From NCBI RefSeq assembly GCF_042453785.1, contig NC_091670.1, forward strand, positions 33,181,501 through 33,245,500: a DNA stretch of 64,000 bases, read 5' to 3'. Both the position numbers and the translations under genes were made by a program. This DNA comes from Malus domestica. Its lineage: Eukaryota > Streptophyta > Magnoliopsida > Rosales > Rosaceae. Every line of letters starts with the position of its first letter. Positions within the stretch are counted from its first letter, which is position 1. Shown piece by piece: positions 23,487 through 39,525 of this stretch. The notes below the pieces were generated by a model. The model was not told the DNA's origin and did not search any database. It saw nothing but the letters and a program-made list of their open reading frames with translations.

Positions 23487-26400
23487 TTACACTTTACGAG
23501 CCAGGGTCCTCTGCTTGGTCGCGTGCTGTACTACTTTTTCCTCTACAGGAAGGCCCTTCTTCCGTCTTACACCGTTAATTAGTTTCCTTGCAGTATTGGG
23601 AAGCATGCTAGACCCGTCACCAAACTCCTCAATTTCTTCTTCTGTTTTTGGTACAAAGAAAGGATCTTCTGGAAGTGCTTCCCAGTGACTAAGCACAAGA
23701 AGAGCACTTGCAGCACCAGCAGTCCATCTTCTAAGCTCATCCGCAAAACCAAAGCTTTCAGAAACTGGCACATATGCATGCACAGTGAACAATGGGGAGC
23801 CTTCCTGCATTTCCTCCTTTAAAACTCTAGCCCGCCTTCGCCCAAGCACAGCGTACATAGAACCCAAATGCTCAGTTGACGTATTCAACTCACAGAAGTA
23901 CATGGCCTCCACAAGCCGTGGCTTCTTTTGAAGTACAGCTTCTCTACAAGCATCTTTGATGGTTGTCATTACCTGTCCTCTGAAGATACCATATTGCTCA
24001 GGTTGGTGGTGGGAGGCTTCCCCTTCATCAGACTGAGCCATCAATGGTTCAATTTTAGCCTCGATAATAAATGCTAAACCCCGCACAGGTTCATCGCATA
24101 AAGGTCCAGCTGCTGTCGCCACTTGAAACCCAGATACTACACTGCTTTCAAGGCTCTCCGCCTCAACTAACAATGTTTGAGCTACTTCTGAAGATGTATC
24201 AGCAGGTGTATTGCCACTGCCAGAAGCATCCACAAACCCTAATTTTTGAGATACATGAGAGGAACCACAGATGAGGACAGAGCCATCTGAACCCTTTCCT
24301 TTGAGGTCTGGAGTAAGGAGGATATTAGGACCTACTTGCGAAGGGCCAAGCGCCCATATCCTTTTAAGTAATTTTTGCCACTTTAGTTTACACTTCTCAA
24401 TCCTATCCTTGTCGTCATCACCACTAGACAGAATATCACTCTCCACAGCATCCATGATACGTTTCTTCAGTGCTTCAATCGGGTTCTCATCTTCTGCAAT
24501 CCTTGAAATCTCTGTGTCAAAACTTTTACTGGTCTGAGAAGCTCTACCTCCAAGGATATCTCCAAGTAAATCAGAACTATCTTCAAGCACCTTAGTTAAA
24601 GAGGGTGGGAGCTTTATGACTTGCACCTTTATCATACACCTACCGTTTGCTGTCTTTTTCTCAACATAATCTGAGCTTGTACGAAAGAATTTCAAATTCT
24701 CAAGTTTGTCGGCTACATTACCCTCAATGGTCTCTTTATAAGACACAAGAGGTGGAGACACTTCCAGGCTTACCCTTGCAAATCTCTCCTTCAAATCTTT
24801 TATGCATCTTTCAAGATGCACCTCTCCTGCAGCAGACAGCACATTTTCTCCCCTATCAGAAACTGTTACCCCAACAAACGGGTCAGCCCGGTTCAGCAGC
24901 CGTAAACCTTTAGTCAGTGCACCCATATCCGCAGGATGAGTTGGCTCAATTGCGACTCTCAGAGTAGGAGCAATCTGGAAAGCCATACTGGAGAAAGGCC
25001 AACAGTTTTTTGTCGATGAAAGTGTTGCACTTTTCAGTATATGCTGGCCAAGGCCTCGAATTGCCACAAGATTCCCGGCATGGGCAGAGGCCACATGTGT
25101 TAAGCCTTGGCCCATCATGAGATACAGAGATTGCAACTCAGCCACCTGCAAATGCTTTTTCACTGACTCCCCTTTTAATGGATCATACAAAGCCGAAAGC
25201 ACATAAATTTTCTGTCCTGAATAAAGAACCCCACTAAAGATCCTTGCAAATGCAAGGAAACACTCATTCAATTCACCCTCATCACTTACGTTGTTTTCAA
25301 TTTCCCCATCTAATCCCCTCTGTGGAAGTACTTTCATAGGGACAGCAAACATTTTGGATACAAAAGCAACACAGGGAGCTTCAGGGCTCGAATCACAAGC
25401 TTCAACCGATTTCCTCACAAGCTCCGCCTCTGCAAGCGCATCGGAATCAACCCCATCACTCAAAACTTGTCTCTTTGGAAGCAACCGCCCTATCCTAAAC
25501 GCCTGTGCTGCAACTGGGTCAGGCATACACCTCACAACCATCGACAACACAGCATCAGAAAGCGGAAGCCAACGACTCATCACTGCTTGAAGCACAACCT
25601 TCTGATCCTTGTTCTGAAGCTCACGAGGCGGCACATTCAAATTAAAGGACTTAATAACTTTCTCAAGCATCACTTTCCCACCGCCATCATCGTCCAAAGC
25701 GGCCTGATAAACCTGCCAGAGCGGCTCAAGCACAAACTGAACAAACATTGGCCTAGCATTTTTCATACCAGCTACACCTTTCTTCCCCAAAATCATCTTG
25801 GTTTTCGGATTAAAGTACCTAGGTCCCCACAAAGCCTTTGTCAATGCTGCCGCACTCACCCCAAATTTCGAAGCGTAAATCTCAGCAAACTCACTAATGC
25901 AGAAACCCCAACCGTCCAAAGCACACACAAACGCCACATTCCCTTTCTGGGGTTGAAACGTATCTTCCTCATCATCCTCCACATCCAAAAAGCTCAGATT
26001 TTCATCACTACCCACATCCCCCGCCGGCCCAGAAAGTATAGCATCCACGTCGGACAAGTATTTCTCGCTCTTATACGCACTCACAATCCAATTAACCTCA
26101 TGAACAATACGAACTAACCTCGTGTAAGCTTCCATGGGGCTCAATTTAAGCTCGGAGATCAGCCGGTCGATCTTGTTCAGCACCAAGCACGGCGTCAGCT
26201 TCTCAATCCAGGCCTGGCGCAACACGGCGTGCGTCTGGATGTGGACGCCCTCGACGGCGTCGACCAGGACCAGAGCGCCGTCGCTCAATCGGGCGGCGGT
26301 GGAGACCTCGCTGCAAAAGTCCATGTGGCCCGGGGAGTCGATGAGATTGATGGAGTGGTCTTTGTAGTGGAGCGCAATCGAGGAGCTTTTCATGGTGATG

Positions 26401-26573
26401 GCCCGCCTCTGTTCCTCGTCGAGATAGTCCATGAACCGGAGGCGCCCGGCGAGTTTCGGGTGGACGACGCCGGAACCGGTTCCGGCGATTAGGTGGTCGG
26501 CGAGCGTGGTCTTGCCGTGATCCACGTGCGCCAGTATGCATATGTTTCGGATATTTCGGGTGTTATCGGCCAT
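23487..26573 (-). CDS. EFL1: Elongation factor-like GTPase 1 (60S ribosome maturation)
   Basis: A single 1028-codon exon. EFL1/Ria1 GTPases act in the cytoplasm with SBDS to release the anti-association factor eIF6 from new 60S subunits. The start is placed at MADNTRNIRNICILAHVDHG because the frame upstream (to 26681) lacks family sequence. G1 AHVDHGKTT is at residues 15-23, the switch-I threonine around T60, G3 DSPGH at 79-83, and G4 NKID at 133-136. After an acidic insert (about residues 200-230) come an EF-2-like domain II, an insert, and EF-G-like domains III-V, ending near KGLPVEEKVVQHATKQRTLA. Length fits plant EFL1, which is also one exon in Arabidopsis as far as I recall. No lesion is seen. 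The 5' UTR carries a GAC/GTC repeat. Confidence 0.95.
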   Translation of the reverse strand: MADNTRNIRNICILAHVDHGKTTLADHLIAGTGSGVVHPKLAGRLRFMDYLDEEQRRAITMKSSSIALHYKDHSINLIDSPGHMDFCSEVSTAARLSDGALVLVDAVEGVHIQTHAVLRQAWIEKLTPCLVLNKIDRLISELKLSPMEAYTRLVRIVHEVNWIVSAYKSEKYLSDVDAILSGPAGDVGSDENLSFLDVEDDEEDTFQPQKGNVAFVCALDGWGFCISEFAEIYASKFGVSAAALTKALWGPRYFNPKTKMILGKKGVAGMKNARPMFVQFVLEPLWQVYQAALDDDGGGKVMLEKVIKSFNLNVPPRELQNKDQKVVLQAVMSRWLPLSDAVLSMVVRCMPDPVAAQAFRIGRLLPKRQVLSDGVDSDALAEAELVRKSVEACDSSPEAPCVAFVSKMFAVPMKVLPQRGLDGEIENNVSDEGELNECFLAFARIFSGVLYSGQKIYVLSALYDPLKGESVKKHLQVAELQSLYLMMGQGLTHVASAHAGNLVAIRGLGQHILKSATLSSTKNCWPFSSMAFQIAPTLRVAIEPTHPADMGALTKGLRLLNRADPFVGVTVSDRGENVLSAAGEVHLERCIKDLKERFARVSLEVSPPLVSYKETIEGNVADKLENLKFFRTSSDYVEKKTANGRCMIKVQVIKLPPSLTKVLEDSSDLLGDILGGRASQTSKSFDTEISRIAEDENPIEALKKRIMDAVESDILSSGDDDKDRIEKCKLKWQKLLKRIWALGPSQVGPNILLTPDLKGKGSDGSVLICGSSHVSQKLGFVDASGSGNTPADTSSEVAQTLLVEAESLESSVVSGFQVATAAGPLCDEPVRGLAFIIEAKIEPLMAQSDEGEASHHQPEQYGIFRGQVMTTIKDACREAVLQKKPRLVEAMYFCELNTSTEHLGSMYAVLGRRRARVLKEEMQEGSPLFTVHAYVPVSESFGFADELRRWTAGAASALLVLSHWEALPEDPFFVPKTEEEIEEFGDGSSMLPNTARKLINGVRRKKGLPVEEKVVQHATKQRTLARKV

Positions 26574-27261
26574 TGGAAGAAATATGAGAGCCGGGAAATC
26601 GAAGGTTTCGGATTCTTTTTTGGAGCAGACGACGACGACGACTTGGCCGCTCTGCGGAGGAACTTCTCTGGTTTGTAGCAATTAGGGTTTTTCAGTTGTT
26701 TGAAGGGTAAATCTGGTATTTAACTCAGCCTTTTTTTCAACTATGTTTTTTTTTATTAGAGGTTCGTTCCTCACGAAATAGAAATTACGGAATTTTTTTC
26801 ACATCGATGGAGTATTAAATGCAATTTAAGCACTAACCGCCGTTGTATACAACTACTTAAGCATCAACTTTACCACTTCGTGCAAACACGTCCTTAAAAA
26901 TCCTCCGTCAACATCCGTTAGCAAACGTTTTTATTAGAAGCACGTTAATACTTTCACTGAAAACACCCTTGATGCTTATCCAATGAAAAGTGAAAACTAA
27001 TTGAAGAAAAACATAATTCTTCATTTCTTAAGCGACAAGGTACATAGTCGGAACTCCAAGTTCTTGAATAAAATGTACGGACATTTAACGAGGAACACAA
27101 ACACGAATATCATGACAAACAATATCTTCGGGTCAAGAGAAACAATTAGTCCGAGCGCAGTACTAATGAATTCATGAATACAAGTTACAACGATAAACAA
27201 GTGCTGGCAAATCCAAGAAGGACAGCATCTTATCTCACATTTGATCCTGGTCTGCATGCCT
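26574..27261. other. EFL1 upstream region / KDSA downstream region
   Basis: No coding evidence. 26574-26700 is the likely EFL1 5' UTR. The remainder is AT-rich intergenic DNA and possibly KDSA 3' UTR. Small frames such as 27021-27275 have no domain. Confidence 0.4.
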
Positions 27262-28268
27262 TCAAGTGTAAACATTGCGGCTCATCGAACGGGGGAGGCT
27301 GCGGTACAATGTCACTCCCCTTCCCCCAACACAGATAAATACCTGAAATAAAAAGGAATAAAAACCATATGTAAGTAACAACGGGAGCAGACTCAAAGAA
27401 ACAAGAAATGGAAGCAGTTGCGGAAAAAAGCAGAAGCCATTTTGGTCAAAAGTAGGTTTATTAGACTCTGTAAAAATCCATCGCCAGGCAGCATAAATGT
27501 TGGCGGTGACAAGTAAGAAACTCCTTACACTCTTTAACATTGATTTTCTTATGAGAGTTCTAGACCTATATATTGCCTGGAGGTGTAAAAAGTATATGAT
27601 CGAGAGTACCGCAAAACGCTTAATTCTGCATCTTTTTGCCCCTACCTGCACGGGTACAGGGCTGAGGGTGGATCTGCTCTCCTTTTACTCTAGGATGGAC
27701 TTTTACACACCACCGATTCACAGTAATGGGCAACATAAGAAAAATAGACAAATACTTAATGTGTTATACCACCATCTTACCAATAGAGTAGCTTCAAGTC
27801 TTCTAATCACGATAGGGTGTGAGATCAATGTTGAAAGGTTGCTTCCCCTTGCTTACCCTCTAAGAATTAACAACAAAACAGAATATCCAGGTCAATATCC
27901 AGTAATAAAATGAAAAATCATATTATTAACAACGAAACAATCAAAATGAAAAATCATTCTTGTTCTTTATTTTTCACTCTCTAGCCTTGTCAGAGAAAGC
28001 CAGGGAGTTTTAGGATGATAGACTATACCATATAAAATATGTCTAAATAAGTACTTCTGAATTGTTTGAAAAGTTGTTAAAAGAATCTAGTATTCATAGT
28101 ACAGCTAACACTGCATTTCCATGGTTAATATAACGACTATATTTTTGACTCTCCCAAGTAACCAAGATGTTATACTTTCCATTTACATGAATTCTCTCAA
28201 GTAGTTTTTCAACAATTAACACAAAAATGATCATAAATGTAAGTGCTCGTATTACGGAAGGGACTTAC
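27262..28268 (-). other. KDSA 3' region with candidate terminal exons
   Basis: A strong acceptor (pyrimidine run then tttcag) on the minus strand precedes position 27340. A second weaker candidate exon lies around 27648-27691, bounded by ctag and a gcag-gtaggg donor. Splicing exon 12 to these gives novel tails rather than the family tail. They could be 3' UTR exons. Confidence 0.35.
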
Positions 28269-31960
<3,692 letters not shown>

Positions 31961-34100
31961 ATCTTCCCACTTAGCTGAAACAATACAAACAAACAACTGC
32001 AGCTACAGATATCAGGATTCAATCATAACGCGTAAATCATTGACCACATTACTCAAAAATTGTTAATTTAATCAAAAGCAGTAACCAAAATTTTAATAAA
32101 TTTTCATAATTCTTTTTTTTGGGGGAGGGAGGGGCAAGAATTTTGCTAATTCAGAATGTTGATACTGTCGGAGATTCATTGGGACCTTTCCCGCAATTTT
32201 CTGGGCAACCAAACAGAAATTTAAACGAAATTCCAATGCGAATTCATACCCAACTGCAGTTGATTTCCACAGACCTATCAAGGAAAGAAATCTACCTCAC
32301 TTCAATCGCGAAAACAGGGAGAGAGCGCTTCAGTGAGTGAGGGTGCAGGAAGAAGCAGAGGCGAAACTTCCTTTTTCTTTTTCTTTTTCGTTTTTTAATA
32401 AAAAAAAAAAGTTAATTATGTCACCGACTCTCTGTCACTGTCGCTGTCTATGTGAGGGTCCAAGAAAATCAGAGGCCCATGTTAGAAATTGAAGGCCCAA
32501 GTCAGAAAATTGTCGCTGAAACTGGAGCTCATTTTTTTTTAATCGAATCTGATGAGCTTTTTTTAGAGAGTGAATTATATTGTTATCTAAAATAATTTTT
32601 AGTAAATCGGAAATCATTTCCACATCTATTTATTTATGTCTTTTGATTTTATATTTATTCATTTAAAAAGTTAAAAATACACGAAGAAGAATTAAGCGTG
32701 TTTTTTTTGCAAGAATCAGGTCGGAAATAATCTTTTAAATTTTTGCTTTAAAATTTCATAATTGGATTGGATCATATCACAATTTTCAAATTTGGAATTT
32801 TGGGCCAGTTCAGAAATTTCAGAAACGGAGTAATTTAGAAAATTTTAGAACATAATTTGGAAATTCATATATTTTATAAGTTTTTTTATTACACTCTAAC
32901 TTTATTGTTCATGCAATTTGTTGTTCTTCTTAATATTTGTTACATGTATATGTATAAATTCAATTTATTTTGTGTTATACTAGTGTGTGTTTAATATCAA
33001 AACAATAAACAAAATGTATCCAAACTAAATATAAAATACAAAAAATTGATTACAAAATATATAATTAGACTAAACAACTATAATAAATGGGAATAATTCA
33101 TAAGTTTTTTTTTAATGGAAATGTGTTTGGACAAAATTTGTAAATGCATTCCTCCATTCCAATTTCTCTAAAAATATTAAATTCAGAATTTTCATATTTG
33201 AATTCGAAATTTTACTATCAGAATCAAAAACACCACTCCAACAACTTTCGGGAAGAAAAATCCTCGGAGGGTGACCAAATTACAAGGTATTAAGTACTAG
33301 TTTGGTACTGAGGTGCTTTTATAAAAAGTAAGTATCAAAAAAAGCTAAGCTCAAAAAATTGTTTGGTAAATACTTAAAAACAGCTTATTTTCACAGTTTT
33401 TTGTGAAAAAAAAAGTTGAAAACGTGGAGCAGCAAAAATGAGCTTATTCTCACAGCACAGCAGAAATAGTTTTTTTTTTTTTCAAAGCACAGCAATACCA
33501 AACCAACCCTAAATGATTTGTGTGTGGCGGCGGAACGACTTCCGGCGACTGCTCTTAATTATTTCTTATTGTCCACGGGGCCTAACGTCCACCATATTTT
33601 TCCATCCCAAGATGTTTTTCATTATTTTCAAGTTCTTAAAGAAATCAAACAGTAAAAATTAATGAGGGTGAACCAAAATTTTAGAAATTTGATATATGAG
33701 AGTTGGATGTACGGATGAATATTTTGGTTGTATTCATCTTTCTTGTCTTGCTGGTATTAGAACGGCTAACTGAGATTGTCAGAATCCAATCGCGCAAATT
33801 CAACCGTGCAATGCACCGGTGTATCTTACACCGAGAGGTTGCATGAATTTTAACGAGTAGCAAAAGAATTTTTTGACTCTTTAATCGTTATTTCTTATCT
33901 GCAAATCACAGTCTGATACATATACAAACTAACTTATTAAAAACACCATACAAAGTTCTTGCACTCTTGTAGATGAACATTTGTTTGTTAGGAGAAATGA
34001 CTTCTTATACGTAAGGGATCAAAGTATTTTTCCTAGCGTAAACAACAAAGATGTAAAATAAAATTGGCTAAAAAGGACGAAAGTACTATTCACTCTCCAT
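31961..34100. promoter_or_regulatory. KDSA 5' UTR and upstream intergenic DNA
   Basis: Sequence to about 32350 probably contains a KDSA 5' UTR; the minus strand shows CT-rich ctcttcttcctgcaccctc near 32340. 32400-33290 is AT-rich with no coding signal. 33290-33515 holds a MITE. 33520-34100 shows nothing recognisable. Confidence 0.4.
33290..33515. mobile_element. Small MITE with tttggta / taccaaa ends
   Basis: The left end reads tagtttggtactg and the right end caataccaaacca. The interior has cacagcacagcagaa and tttggtaaatacttaaaaac words shared with the longer copy at 37043-37615. No target duplication could be fixed. Confidence 0.55.
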
Positions 34101-34405
34101 TCAAAGAGGACCTTGGGGATGAGGTTGCCTGAAAATGTACAGAATCCAGCATCCACTTCTTACCAAAGCTCGTCTCTTCGGGACTTAAACAAAAGGATAC
34201 AGTGTCCTATGCAAGGGCTAGGGGGATGGGGGAGTCTCATGAACTCACACAATAATTCAAACTTAAAAGAGAAAGAACAATGAACTAGCTGAAACTTTTT
34301 ATTATATACATGTTTCATTAATTTCAGAGAAAGGTCAAAAATCAACAACTTATACATTTTCCATTTAACAAATGCGTAACTAAATGTCGAATATATCCTC
34401 TATGT

Positions 34406-36799
34406 TTACATTACTTTCCTTGGCATGAGCATTTTGGGAGGAGCCAGAGACCTTAATTCAGGTGCAGAACTAGGAAAAAGAGTGTTCAGCTTGTGCATGA
34501 GGATGTCGGACCTTGACGGAATCTCATTCAGAAGAAACTGTTGAACAATGGGTTTCTTATACCACTCCATGACAGCATCTCCTGGAGCCCTCAGCACCAC
34601 TTTGCTAACCTCGAATGGAGATTCCACCGAGTTCAATATCTGTGCAACCACAATCTTCAAAGTCGGTCCTGTGACCAATTTAAAGCGTCTTGGGATGACA
34701 TCATAATATAACATTCGTTTTCTGAACCTATGGAGAGTATGCACAACTGCTATCAGAGCAGCTCCAACTGATAAGTTCCTGACGTCCAGGGACCAAGCAA
34801 TTTGCTGATCAAATACTATTGCCTTTGGGAAAAGATTATTCTCATAGGCAACTTTCCAAACACACCAGGCTCGATTTATCTGCCCCATAAGAACAAGGTA
34901 GTTGAGGAGAACATTAACAAAGTACTTAGCAGGCCCCTCTTCCAACTCATAATCGATACCTTGAAAAAATTCCCTCACAAAAGATAACACTGGTTGTTTC
35001 CTCTGTTATGTGCCCGTGAAGAGCCACACATAAAAGCATGTGCCTTATGTCTTGTGGCACCAAGTATTGACATCAAATGCCTCTCATGCTCTTCTTCCTG
35101 GCATCTTACGAGATAGGCTAGAATGGATGTGTAAAGTATGAGGTCGACTTTTGCACCAAGTATTCACATACATTTCTAAGAGAGGCTTCGCTGACTCATT
35201 CAAACCACTCTTCATACATGACTCGAACAACTGTCTGATTATAAAATTATTTGTTCTAATCCCTGATGAGCCCATGAAGCGCAACCACCGCAAGGCTACA
35301 TCAACAGAACCCTCCTTGATATACACCATCAAAACATCACTAGCGCTCACATCAACAGAATAACCCATGGCCTTCATCTCAAGCAAAATCTTGGCAGCCA
35401 CGTCCACAAGCTTCTTATTAGCCAAAAGCATCAAAAGAGATGTGTAAGTACTTAGACCTGGTCTTAAACCTGCATTGGTCATTGAGTTATACAGCTTCAT
35501 AGCAGAATCTACTTGTCCAGAGGCAGCATGCATTTCCAATAGACACGAATATGTGGAAGGAGTGGGTAGAAATCCAGCCTTCTCCATATCGGTAAAGGTA
35601 GACATTGCAGTATCAAGTTTCCCTGATTTTGCATGGGACTCAACAATCATTGTGTACAACCCAAAGTTAGGCCTAAAGTCCACTCTCTTCATCTCATCCC
35701 AAAGCCTAAGGGCAGCATCTAATTTGCCAGCCCTTACATATGACTCAATCATAGAACCGTAGCCCTGCATTTCCATGTATAACTTCATCAACGTGTCCAA
35801 CCGCCCATCTTTTCCCATTGAATCAACAAGTGATGCAAAGACATTAAAGCTGGGATTAAAGTTCCTTTATTTCATTTCTTGGAAGAGCTTAAATGCAGCA
35901 TCAAGGCGGCCTGATTTCGCCAAGTTTGGTACCATCAACTCATAGGTTGATCCATCTAATGAAAAGCTTGCAGCTTGCATGCTCTCATATACCTCAAATG
36001 CCTTATAAGGTAAACCCTTATTTAGAAACAGCAATATAAGTGAATTACATGTCTGAGTATCAACTTCAAAACCCGAATCTTGAATCTTCTTAAAGCAACA
36101 AAATGCCACCTCCATTTTATCTGCTTTAGCCAAGAACTGAATGACGCGATTATACGCACCAGATGACAAAACCCCACTACTACCTGAATCCTGCACCATT
36201 TCATCAAACAAGGATTGGATTCCATTGAAGTCCTTACTTTGGTTTAGGCCATCAAACAACACCACATAACACTCGTCACTCGGCAAATACCACGCCTGCC
36301 TCTTAGCCCATCGAAACAAACTCAAAGCACCATCGCCATCCTTAATAACCTTCAAGGCTTGAGTAATGTGAGTCATGTTTGGCACAAATTGGAGTTTGTC
36401 TAATTGGGTCTCCAATTCAGGCCCCCATTTCCACCTCTTCACAACCTCAACAATCTTAGCAATGGCAGAGGCATTCAACATCGGCTTTTTCAACCCGCCT
36501 ACCATCACATGGTCATCGAACCCTGGCTCGACCGACCGTATACCTTTCCCGGTGTAAATAACACTCCCTGATTCATCCAAATACTCAATTTCCTCAGTCC
36601 ACTCATCACTCTTCTTCCTAGAACAGTATTTTCTGATCAAAGGGCCTAAAGATACCGGCGTTTCAACCAAATTCGTATCCGAAAAACCAGAGCCCCCCAC
36701 AAAATTGGGTTTTGCTGGTACAGAAAAATTATGAGAAATTGAATTGAAACCCGTTATAGAGCTCCATAACCTGAATCTTCCTCCATAACTCTGAAGTTC
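34406..36799 (-). pseudogene. EMB2217: EMB2217-type pentatricopeptide repeat gene, disrupted
   Basis: A one-exon PPR gene resembling the organelle-targeted Arabidopsis At1g79490 (EMB2217). PPR proteins bind organellar RNA. The best start is 36797-36799 (MNFRVMGRFRLWSSITGF, Arg-rich presequence); an in-frame stop lies upstream near 36873. P-type motifs run from about residue 100, for example PNFGLYTMIVESHAKSGKLD and PTPSTYSCLLEMHAASGQVD. Four lesions: TAA at 35867-35869 within the words FQEMK and RNFNPSFNVF; a one-base-type frameshift near 35148-35156; a second frameshift near 35021-35025; and TAA at 35006-35008. Past these, family sequence resumes to the natural stop at 34406. These could be true decay or consensus errors. 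Confidence 0.8.
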
Positions 36800-37042
36800 A
36801 TTTGCACATAAATTTGGGTACTTTGAAAGGAAACTACGAAATGCAGGGCTGACGTAGGGTTTTTGGTGAGTCTACAAATATTTATAGGGCAAAGCTTCCT
36901 CCTACAAAACATTGAGTTATTGGGTATACAGAACTATTAGGGTTTATGGAGGTTGAATGTGTTACCTGATTGTTGGAAAGATGCCGTCTTTACAGCAGAG
37001 CTTAAACCCTAGCTTTCAATGGGCAGCTGCAGCAGACTGAAG
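36800..37042. promoter_or_regulatory. PPR upstream region
   Basis: A short region upstream of the PPR reading frame; it contains the in-frame stop that limits the start choice. No element is recognised. Confidence 0.3.
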
Positions 37043-37615
37043 TACTGGTTTGTACTGAGATACAGTACTGGTTTGGTACTGATACTTTTATAAAAATGGG
37101 TATAAAAAAAAGTTGAGGTTAAAAAGGTGTTTGGTAAACACTTAAAAACAGCTAATACCTTATTTTTATAGTTTTGTGTGAAAAAAGCTAAAAACGTAAA
37201 GCAACCAAAATGAGTTTTGAAAAAAAAGCTGAAAATGTGAAGCAACATAAATGTTGGATTATATGTTGAATGTTGGATTATGTTTCTTGTTAAACGTCGG
37301 ATTATGATTTTTTAATATACGTTGGATTATATGTTTAAGATAAAGTTTATAAATATTTTTCTTTTAAAAATAAAGTATATTTAGTAATTTACCTTTATTT
37401 GTTAAGAAAATTAAATTAATGACACATCTAGTATTATACATTTTTGGTCATTTCATACATTTACAATTGTTTTACATAAAAGTTTATCAAACACTATAAT
37501 ACCGTTTTTTTTTTCCAAAAGCACTTTTGCAAAAAAAGTTTATAAAACACTATGCCACTTTATTTCACAGCTGTTTATTCTCACAGCACAACAGAAGCAG
37601 CAATACCAAACCAGC
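37043..37615. mobile_element. MITE, longer copy of the 33.3-kb element
   Basis: The ends ctggtttggta (near 37066) and taccaaaccag (near 37606) are an 11-bp inverted repeat. An extra partial copy of the left end (actggtttgtactgag) lies at about 37043. The interior shares cacttaaaaacagct and ttattctcacagcac words with 33290-33515. Confidence 0.6.
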
Positions 37616-37991
37616 TTGAAGTGTCAACCACCTACCGTGCTGCAAATACCTGAAAGAAAGCTTCCTTTTTTAATTGCACTTTGCACCCTGTGATTTGGGA
37701 TGGTTATCAATTTGGTCCCTATTTTTTGAAACTGTCAATAGCAACCCTAAATTATCAAAATATTACAGTATTGGCCCCCCTGTATAACTACTATCCTTTG
37801 ATTAGGAAATGTGTGAAATGGTTATTTACATCAACGTTGGGTTGCTGTGGTGTCCGCCGCTTGGGTCATTTTTTCATCATTTTATAGTGTTTGAGAAAAA
37901 ACTCTTATTTATTCCTTTTAGGATATGTGTAATTTCATTTAATGTAGAGTTTAAATAAATAAAAATGAGTTTAACGTGTCACGTTAAAAAG
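37616..37991. other. Intergenic, nothing recognised
   Basis: No domain, repeat or RNA gene could be recognised. The frame 37681-37887 has no support. Confidence 0.3.
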
Positions 37992-37994
37992 TAA

Positions 37995-38146
37995 GGAAAA
38001 CTAATGAAAAGGGCTTGAAAACTTTGAGTTTTAATGATAAGGACAAAATAAAGGGTAAAGTGAATAGTACCAGGATTGACTTTTAGTGTAAAAATGTGGT
38101 TTTTCGTTAAAGTGAACAGTACTGGGTGCTTTTCATTAAAGTTCCC
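37995..38146. mobile_element. 152-bp MITE (copy 1)
   Basis: It runs from ggaaaactaatgaaaag to gttccc and is flanked by taa on both sides (37992-37994 and 38147-38149). It is nearly identical to 54229-54381 in IMPDH intron 2. The flanking triplet fits a PIF/Harbinger-type MITE. Confidence 0.65.
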
Positions 38147-38880
38147 TAAAAAGTAACAACTTACTTGACAGTTAACTGGATCAAAAGGACAATAGTCTAA
38201 CAAATTGTAACTTTAGAATGGTATAATGATTTATATTAAAACTGTATATAAGAATATAATGATTTATAAAGATCATGTTTGCCACCACAAGACTCATGTC
38301 TATTTGATTACATGTAAAAGTCTATAGATAGGTTATGATACGAATAACGTTCTTAACAACTTGAGCTACAAGTTAATAATTGATTAGTTAAACTTTTGAA
38401 TTTGGTACGAGGTCGGAAGCAAAACGGGATAAAAGAACATAGAGAGCAGTTTTGATTCTAAAATCCCACAACTCTGATGAGACTTTGGTGAATGTTGCAT
38501 GTTCTCGAATATGGCATTGCCTTCATTTCTTAATTTGTCAGATTAAAGCACTAATCAGCCTTCAAATAGATTAAGGAGTATTAATCCTTGGTGGGGACAT
38601 GGTGATTAGGATAACCCATTGAAGCAATTTGTGTTAAAGGCATTGTACGTTTCGTAACCAAACCTGCAAATGTACTTTTAACCAAACATGTAAAAGATCA
38701 TTTGAACAAAGCAAATCCAAGCCAGTAAGCAATCAGAACAAAAGTGATTGTAACAAGCATTCTTTTGATGCAAAGTGATACTGGGCGGCGCGCACGGTGG
38801 AGGGGGGAGGGGGGGACATCGAATACAGAGTAAACGCTTGTAATTGCTTTAACTATAAATTCTCTTACAGTATATATAAC
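38147..38880. other. Intergenic, nothing recognised
   Basis: AT-rich sequence with a short G-rich tract near 38790-38815. No coding or repeat assignment. Confidence 0.3.
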
Positions 38881-39525
38881 TAGTGGCGGAGCTACCTCGA
38901 GGCCAAGGTAGGCTCGTCCTATGTTGAAATTGTTTTTTCCTGTAAACCTCTACTACCATTAATCAATTTTACCACTATCAACTTGAATTTGTAATTGTGT
39001 GTGTTAGTCAAATTAACTTCAATCCAACAAATACAAAGCCTTTAATTTTTTACATCAAAGATTTGAAACTATAGTTCTATAATTGATCATATTCTCTGTT
39101 TCTTGCCTATATACAATTTTTCCCCTTTGCTTGGTGACTATTATTTTTTGGTTTATTTCTCATTTTCCTCTATTATACCATCTAAGAAATCAAAAAGAGA
39201 GAAAAAGATTTCACGTGTCCAAATTAGCACAAAAACCCTTCAAATTCTCTCATTCCTAATGTTTTTACAAAAATGTTCTCCTGGTCTCCATGAGAAAACG
39301 AATATCTGGTCACTCACCATTGTGATTGGTATAAAGAGTGAAGAATAAATGGACTTGATATAGTTGACCTTGTATAATGAATAATAAATGCATGCATGGT
39401 TACTCACTTTTGAATTTAATATCAAGGTAACCAAAACGAACGAGACATCTACTTTTATTTATATTATGTCCATCTCGGTATAAAGTGTGTCCCTCCTAAC
39501 ATGAACTTCTAACTCTGCCGCTTCT
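38881..39525. mobile_element. Possible TIR element (agtggcggagctac ends)
   Basis: The left end agtggcggagctac and the reverse complement of the right end (agcggcagagttag) are similar. The interior has no transposase. No target duplication was established, so the call is tentative. Confidence 0.35.

Noticed and set aside
26203..26541. 112-codon Arg-rich frame on the minus strand
   Set aside because: It is an out-of-frame shadow of the GC-rich 5' part of EFL1.
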